This document shows, piece after piece, positions 59,273 through 64,000 of a DNA stretch of 64,000 nucleotides. The first letter of the stretch is position 1, and each line of letters begins with the position of its first letter. The DNA is from Lachancea dasiensis (Eukaryota > Ascomycota > Saccharomycetes > Saccharomycetales > Saccharomycetaceae), in NCBI GenBank assembly GCA_900074725.1, contig LT598461.1, forward strand, positions 1,532,674-1,596,673. The letters are read 5' to 3'. The translations under genes were made by a program, and so were the position numbers. The notes below the pieces were generated by a model. The model saw nothing but the letters and a program-made list of their open reading frames with translations, did not search any database and had not been told where the DNA came from.

Positions 59273-60322
59273 TCATGTGGATGTAATGCTCAGTAATTTT
59301 AGGATACGGTCCGTAGTGTACGGAAGTTTGTAGGTTGTAATGTAATGACTTAATCGCTCTTCGAAAGTAAGGCCATTCCACTTGTCGCCTTGACGTTGAG
59401 GAACACCCAGTTGCTCTATAGCGCACGCAGCAGCTATGTTGCCGCAGATGCTAGCAACATCCAAGTTTCCGTCGGAGAGGACGAAGCCCAAAGAGAAACC
59501 CCCCAGAAAGGTGTTCCCACCACCTGTTGGATCAACGACACGGGATGGAGATTGGAAGTGGAATGCCGGAAGGTGAATTATGGGCCTATCACCCTTTGAT
59601 GAGCGTCTCCCCATTGTCAGAGACCCCAGTCTACCGCATCTTAAAACACACATGTTTTGTTCGCCAACAAAAGAGTCAAATTTACGCATCAATTCCCGAC
59701 AGCCCTCAATTGTAGTTGGCTCTGTGGCTCCAAAAAGACGTGCCCCTTCCTCGGCGTTGGGGGAGAATATCACAGTTTCTTCCCGGTGGACCACTTTTCG
59801 TATCATTTCAGCGTGCTCCACGTTGCACAAATCTGGGATGGGTTCCCACACAAAGGCTCTCCGAATAGAACTGTCAGCATACATCTTGAGTTTGTCCAAG
59901 ATTGAAGTGGCCCTATCTTCGGCGCAAACTAAATGAAAGCACGGTATTTGAGACAATTGATCTTCGCCAAACTCCAAAAGCCAGTCTTGGACATCGATTC
60001 GTTTTTTCTCCGATAGATACTTGAACTGCCTAAAATCGTTCTCGCCGTAGAGATTCCAGGCTCGCGTCGTGAGCCTCGTTGTATCGTCTCTGAATACTAC
60101 GCCCGATTTCCATGTCTTGATCTGATCTGAAATAGATTCTGGAAAGTCTGAGCCGCGATCAACCACCCATTTCAAGTGCTTGGATGTCTCCGGATTTGGA
60201 CACACAATACTTGCCCCTAGCATTGCAAACATACCACCGCCGCCCATGACATTATGAAAGCTTTGGTCAGTGGTATGAATTTCATCCAAGATAAACATAC
60301 CATTAGTGGTGAATAGTGCCAT
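59273..60322 (-). CDS. MAK32: PfkB-family sugar-kinase-like protein Mak32
   Basis: A 349-residue protein (S. cerevisiae Mak32 is 363) of the pfkB (ribokinase-like) family. Mak32 was found as needed for maintenance of L-A dsRNA virus structural integrity; substrate is unknown. The N-terminus FTTNGMFILDEIH precedes the GGGGMFAMLGAS substrate-loop-like stretch (about residues 27-38). The C-terminal signature DPTGGGNTFLGGFSLGF (about 265-281) corresponds to pfkB motif DTxGAGD, but with N in place of the catalytic base Asp (GGGNTF instead of GAGDxF). If that alignment is right, kinase activity may be lost; the S. cerevisiae protein should be checked for the same change. Convergence with PET18 and the order MAK31-PET18-MAK32 match chromosome III. 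Confidence 0.92.
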   Translation of the reverse strand: MALFTTNGMFILDEIHTTDQSFHNVMGGGGMFAMLGASIVCPNPETSKHLKWVVDRGSDFPESISDQIKTWKSGVVFRDDTTRLTTRAWNLYGENDFRQFKYLSEKKRIDVQDWLLEFGEDQLSQIPCFHLVCAEDRATSILDKLKMYADSSIRRAFVWEPIPDLCNVEHAEMIRKVVHREETVIFSPNAEEGARLFGATEPTTIEGCRELMRKFDSFVGEQNMCVLRCGRLGSLTMGRRSSKGDRPIIHLPAFHFQSPSRVVDPTGGGNTFLGGFSLGFVLSDGNLDVASICGNIAAACAIEQLGVPQRQGDKWNGLTFEERLSHYITTYKLPYTTDRILKLLSITST

Positions 60323-60619
60323 ATTTACCCGCTACGGAGCAACTGTTACAGGGCCTTAAATTATGATATAGTTGTTTTAGATATTCTCAATCGTTATCGT
60401 GAAACAAAATATGTCGTGTGCGCGGAAAGGTGGACATTGATACCAAAATGAACTTGAACTAATTCCAAATCGGAACACATTCAGCTTGAACAAGTGGCAA
60501 CTGGCAGTCAAGAACGCTCAAAAGTACCCGCTACCGGTATTAATGGGTAATATTATCAATAAAGCCGTGATGAAGTAAAAGGTATATAAAGAAGTATTTC
60601 TTTCAATACCTTAGTTGTT
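60323..60619. other. MAK32 to tRNA-Gln intergenic region
   Basis: About 300 bases upstream of MAK32 and of the tRNA gene. No other gene is seen. Confidence 0.5.
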
Positions 60620-60691
60620 GGTTTTATAGTGTAGTGGTTATCACTTTCGGTTTTGATCCGAACAACCCCGGTTCGAATCCGGGTAAGACCT
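60620..60691 (+). tRNA. tRNA-Gln (anticodon UUG)
   Basis: A 72-base intronless tRNA gene. The acceptor stem GGTTTTA pairs with TAAGACC with one G-T pair, and the discriminator is T at 60691. The anticodon loop TTTTGAT (60651-60657) gives anticodon TTG at 60653-60655. The B box GGTTCGAATCC is intact, and a T-rich Pol III terminator follows at 60692. It nearly matches S. cerevisiae tRNA-Gln(UUG). Confidence 0.97.
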
Positions 60692-61378
60692 TTTTGTTTT
60701 TATATTGGTGATGAAGCCCTATTGCCTAATCGCTGGTGCTAGTGAGAAGGAGTGAATATACATAGAATCAAGAGAGCATCAAAGCTCATTATGTGTATCT
60801 CTGAGAAAAGATTGGAGTCTGCGAGGGGCCCTAAGTAATTTTGGTTCAATAGCCTTTCTCTCAGCTATGATTTTGTCTGAATTTTAGCTTTATAAAGGGT
60901 AGAAAAATCTTATAAACCACTCTTTTACTCCAAACCAAAGAGGGCGGACTAGGGATACATTCTGGATCTCATGTAATTGACACATCCTGAGCAATTGCAA
61001 ATACTAATACAGGCAACCTTTACACCACACGGACGCAGCGGGAAGCTTCGAAAACGACCTCTGCAGTAAAAGATAATTATCTGCTCCAAGACTTTCGAAG
61101 CAGAATGCAAGGTTTCAGTAATGTGTTTTGGCTTCAATCACTATTAGTCTTTTCCTTTTTCTGTTTTGTCTGTGCTGTTGAAGAAGAACGGTATTATTAG
61201 TATTAGTAGTATAAACCTTTTTTATTGACCCAAACCACACAGCCGTTGATGTCCCTCAAAGACGTTTGCCTTTAAGGAGCTTTAGATGGTGCTTCATTTG
61301 GGTTTCGTAACAATGGTGGGCAACCCATTCATGCCTTGTCCTTACGCGCCATCAAATCAAACTTTGACTGCAAGAACA
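60692..61378. other. tRNA-Gln to VAC8 intergenic region
   Basis: About 690 bases with a Pol III terminator at the left edge and a short TATTAGTATTAGTAG-type microsatellite near 61195-61210. A 62-codon minus frame (60949-61137) is cysteine-rich but unsupported. Confidence 0.5.
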
Positions 61379-63070
61379 TCAATCTATAAATTGAATGATT
61401 TGCTGCGTGATGTTATACAGTTCGAGACTTGCGTTATCGAATTGCTCAGAGGCCGAGCCTGACCCATTGTGAGAACTCATGGCAACAGAAGCCTTTTGTG
61501 CACTTTCAAAATTTACGTCAGACAAGTGCCTTATGCTTCTGATAATTTCCTTGTTGTCTTTGATGAGTCTTAATACAGTTTCATCGTGACTCTCCAGAAG
61601 CTGCAAAATGGTCCAAAGGGCGATATGCTCGAACGTAGGATATTCACTGCGCAAAAATCTTATCAAGAACCCACCAATACCATCTCCCGGTGTTTTCCAG
61701 GATTCTGCGATTCTTGTATAATTATTGATCCTTGAGCACAGGTTTGCTAGGGCTGCCGCTGCGTTTCCAGAAACCTCTTGGTTCTTAGAGAAAGTCATTG
61801 GTATCAGAGCCTCCAATATATTTGAATCCAACAGATCGATTTTCGAGTTATCAGCAAGAGCTAAAATGGCAAAACATGCCGATATCTCGCTCTGTACACT
61901 AATAGGCGAATCGAGAGCCAATTCTTTACATTTCTCAACTGCACCGCTTTCGAAAAACTCCTGTCTGTTTTTCTCAGAAGATGCGGCCAAGTTTCTCAGA
62001 GTGGAAACGGCGTGACATTGTATCTCCTCAGAAGCTTTGAAATCCAGAAGTTTAACTAAAGGTTTGAGGAAGCCAGCATCCACAATTAGCCCTTCATTCA
62101 ACGGATGAATAGAAATATTTCTAATACACGCCACACTGGCCAGCACCAACGGCATAGAATCGCTCTGGATAAGTTTGGCCAGATGGGGCAGTCCGCCAGC
62201 ACGAACAATCTCTAATTGGTAGCCGGTATCCGAAGCCAGATTTCTCAAAGCCAAAGTCGCTTGGCATTTAACTCGGGCAGATTGCGAGTCCATGAGGGCA
62301 ACAAGTTTTGAAACCAACCTGGGTTCCGTTTGAGAAAGCTTTTTACGATTGGATTCATCAACCGCAATATTCGAAAGAGCAGTGGTACAGTAGTATTGCA
62401 CATCCGCGTCCACAGAGGACAACAGAGAGACCAAAACCGGTACTGCACCTGCATTGACAAGTTCACGTCTATTTTCACCTGAGTGTGTCATGTTTAGTAA
62501 GGCACCGGTCGCATTTCTCTGCACACGGATATTCTTGGACTTCGCGAGCTTCGTTAAGGGTACCAAGGCTCCAGATGTGGCAATCTTGGCTTTGTTATCG
62601 TCCTGCGTGGCCAAGTTTGTGATGCATCCGACCGCATTACACTGCACCTCGACGTTGCTACTCAACATTTGCGTGATTAAAGGTTCCAAACCGCCCATGT
62701 CAACAATCAAAATCTTGTTCTCATTATTGACAGCCAGATTCCCCAGAGCCGCACAAGCAGCGACCTGTATTTGTGAGTCGCTGCTCTGCAGCAAAATTAG
62801 AATGGGCTCCAACACTTCGCGGTTCACAGGTCGCACGTATTTTTCGGTGATTTCCGCAAAAGCAAGTGCTGCACTACGTTGTAGGTTCAGGTTATCTGAG
62901 TATACCAAAGTTGTGAGTGCTTTTAATGGCCCGCCGCTGTAAAAATCAAACCGGTCTTTGTCCTCAAGGTAGCCAAGCAAAGAGGTCACAGCTTCCCGCT
63001 CATTATCTGCGATGGGCATTACGCTTGCATCGTCGTGTGCATCCCCGAAACAACTGCAACAAATACCCAT
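61379..63070 (-). CDS. VAC8: Vacuolar armadillo-repeat protein Vac8
   Basis: A 563-residue protein (S. cerevisiae Vac8 is 578) with very high identity. Vac8 anchors on the vacuole membrane and serves vacuole inheritance (with Vac17), nucleus-vacuole junctions (with Nvj1), homotypic fusion and Atg13-dependent pathways. The N-terminus [10 protein letters not shown] gives an N-myristoyl glycine (G2) and palmitoyl cysteines (C4, C5, C7). About eleven or twelve armadillo repeats follow from residue 40 to 515, each ending in the NLA/NIA-type helix. A short Ser/Asn-rich linker is reduced compared with S. cerevisiae, and the C-terminus is [19 protein letters not shown] 63070 is chosen because it gives the acylation signal; the frame stays open for 63 codons upstream without any ATG. 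Confidence 0.98.
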   Translation of the reverse strand: MGICCSCFGDAHDDASVMPIADNEREAVTSLLGYLEDKDRFDFYSGGPLKALTTLVYSDNLNLQRSAALAFAEITEKYVRPVNREVLEPILILLQSSDSQIQVAACAALGNLAVNNENKILIVDMGGLEPLITQMLSSNVEVQCNAVGCITNLATQDDNKAKIATSGALVPLTKLAKSKNIRVQRNATGALLNMTHSGENRRELVNAGAVPVLVSLLSSVDADVQYYCTTALSNIAVDESNRKKLSQTEPRLVSKLVALMDSQSARVKCQATLALRNLASDTGYQLEIVRAGGLPHLAKLIQSDSMPLVLASVACIRNISIHPLNEGLIVDAGFLKPLVKLLDFKASEEIQCHAVSTLRNLAASSEKNRQEFFESGAVEKCKELALDSPISVQSEISACFAILALADNSKIDLLDSNILEALIPMTFSKNQEVSGNAAAALANLCSRINNYTRIAESWKTPGDGIGGFLIRFLRSEYPTFEHIALWTILQLLESHDETVLRLIKDNKEIIRSIRHLSDVNFESAQKASVAMSSHNGSGSASEQFDNASLELYNITQQIIQFID

Positions 63071-64000
63071 TATTTCTGAGGCCAGTGTTGTTTTCGATAC
63101 TTCGCTGTTGTTCAGTTGACAGTCAACGTTGAATTTTTTTTTGAAGGTCCTGAATGGTGCGTTCACGAAGCCAAACGTTGAGCACAAATCCCACAGATCT
63201 ACTGTCTTGTTAATTGTCAGCGCAAAATCCCTGACGTCTGGACTTCTCTCGGATACCAACAGCTATGAAGATGTTACGGTAGAATGCTTGCTAGAACTCC
63301 TATAAACGCGCGGTTTTTCAGCTAGGCGTTTGAATGATTCCAACCGCTCGCTAAATAACGTTGTTTGATGGCAACAGGCTTACAGTACAGACCTTCGCGT
63401 TATGTTTTGAGTACAAAAGTCTTTTGTTAAGGGGAACTATATCTATAATACAAAATTTTACCAACCGCTAGAAACTTTGTACAGGGCCATCGTATTCGAC
63501 GATGAACGATCCAAACACATCAACGAGGACAGCATTTGACCCAGGAGTCTTAAGGTGGTGAGTTATGCCGATCTTGAATGGCAACATGATGTTTGCTCGA
63601 GATTTTTGGCATCGCACTTCTGTTGTGGAGAGGGGCGGGGGGTTTTGGACGATAGTTGATGTATCTTTTGCTTGTCGCTAACATGTGGCGGGGTTGAAAA
63701 GCTAAAAATTGCATCCAGTGTATGACTCACGTTGGTAGGAGCAGATGCAGATTAGACTAGTCAGCGAGACCGTTGTGATATCTTTGGAAATTGAGACGGA
63801 ACGTGGAATGGAGTTGTCATCTGGGCTTGAGGGTCGACTTGCTTGAAGGGCGAGAGAGACACCCGACAATCAATTGAGCAGCACTCATTTGCAGGGTACG
63901 GGGATCTTGGCATTGCACCAATACAATTGTGGTGATAAGCACGCCTTACCCGCCAAGGTCACTTTATACCGATGTGACATCAACACGCTCATTCAAATGG
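63071..64000. other. VAC8 upstream region to window end
   Basis: About 930 bases with no complete gene. A 20-codon frame at 63502-63561 could be the first exon of a gene continuing out of the window, but this is weak; see findings. Confidence 0.45.

Overview
The window is nuclear DNA of a budding yeast (Saccharomycetaceae) that did not pass through the whole-genome duplication; it looks most like Lachancea. The genes are compact and mostly intron-free, the two introns have GTATGT donors and TACTAAC/TGCTAAC branch points, the tRNA genes are nearly identical to those of S. cerevisiae, and almost every protein is a close orthologue of an S. cerevisiae protein. Gene order interleaves pairs of S. 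cerevisiae regions. The first half mixes chromosome XV (TLG2, TOS7, DIS3, TSR4, IFM1, YOL024W, LAG2) with chromosome VI (MIC19, UBP6, GCN20, IGD1). The second half mixes chromosome III (PGK1, POL4, YCR016W, CWH43, HTL1, MAK31, PET18, MAK32) with chromosome V (GLC3, UBC8, VAC8). This zipper pattern is what an unduplicated relative should show. Species was not established; a Ty1-like element resembling Tsk1 of L. kluyveri is only a hint.

Layout. 0.5-5 kb: ADH4-type iron alcohol dehydrogenase, SNARE TLG2, PalI-family TOS7. 6-10 kb: MICOS subunit MIC19, proteasome deubiquitinase UBP6 (start recovered through a 65-bp intron), a divergent sugar transporter. 11-25 kb: a small secreted orphan, exosome nuclease DIS3, GCN20, tRNA-Gly(GCC), TSR4, IFM1, a trimethyllysine-dioxygenase-like enzyme, an IGD1/YOL024W homologue and LAG2. 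25.9-36.1 kb is a mobile-element cluster: a full-length hAT-like transposase gene, then a decayed second hAT transposase split by a 5.6-kb Ty1/copia element with near-identical 456-bp LTRs and a 5-bp target duplication. 36.1-38.3 kb is a long gene-free stretch ending in the PGK1 promoter. 38.3-52 kb: PGK1, POL4, YCR016W, IAH1, an HGT1-type glucose transporter, a small orphan, CWH43. 52-63 kb: GLC3, UBC8 (two exons), HTL1, MAK31, PET18, MAK32, tRNA-Gln(UUG), VAC8.

These are mostly independent housekeeping genes. There are loose themes: sugar uptake and glycolysis (two transporters, PGK1), glycogen (GLC3 and the IGD1 homologue), ubiquitin (UBP6, UBC8, LAG2) and dsRNA-virus maintenance or related genes (MAK31, PET18, MAK32). 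The points most worth a second look are an out-of-frame mitochondrial-presequence-like reading frame just upstream of ADH4, the carnitine-pathway-type dioxygenase, the intact hAT gene whose long 5' open frame has no ATG, and the transposon cluster sitting at the junction of two ancestral synteny blocks.
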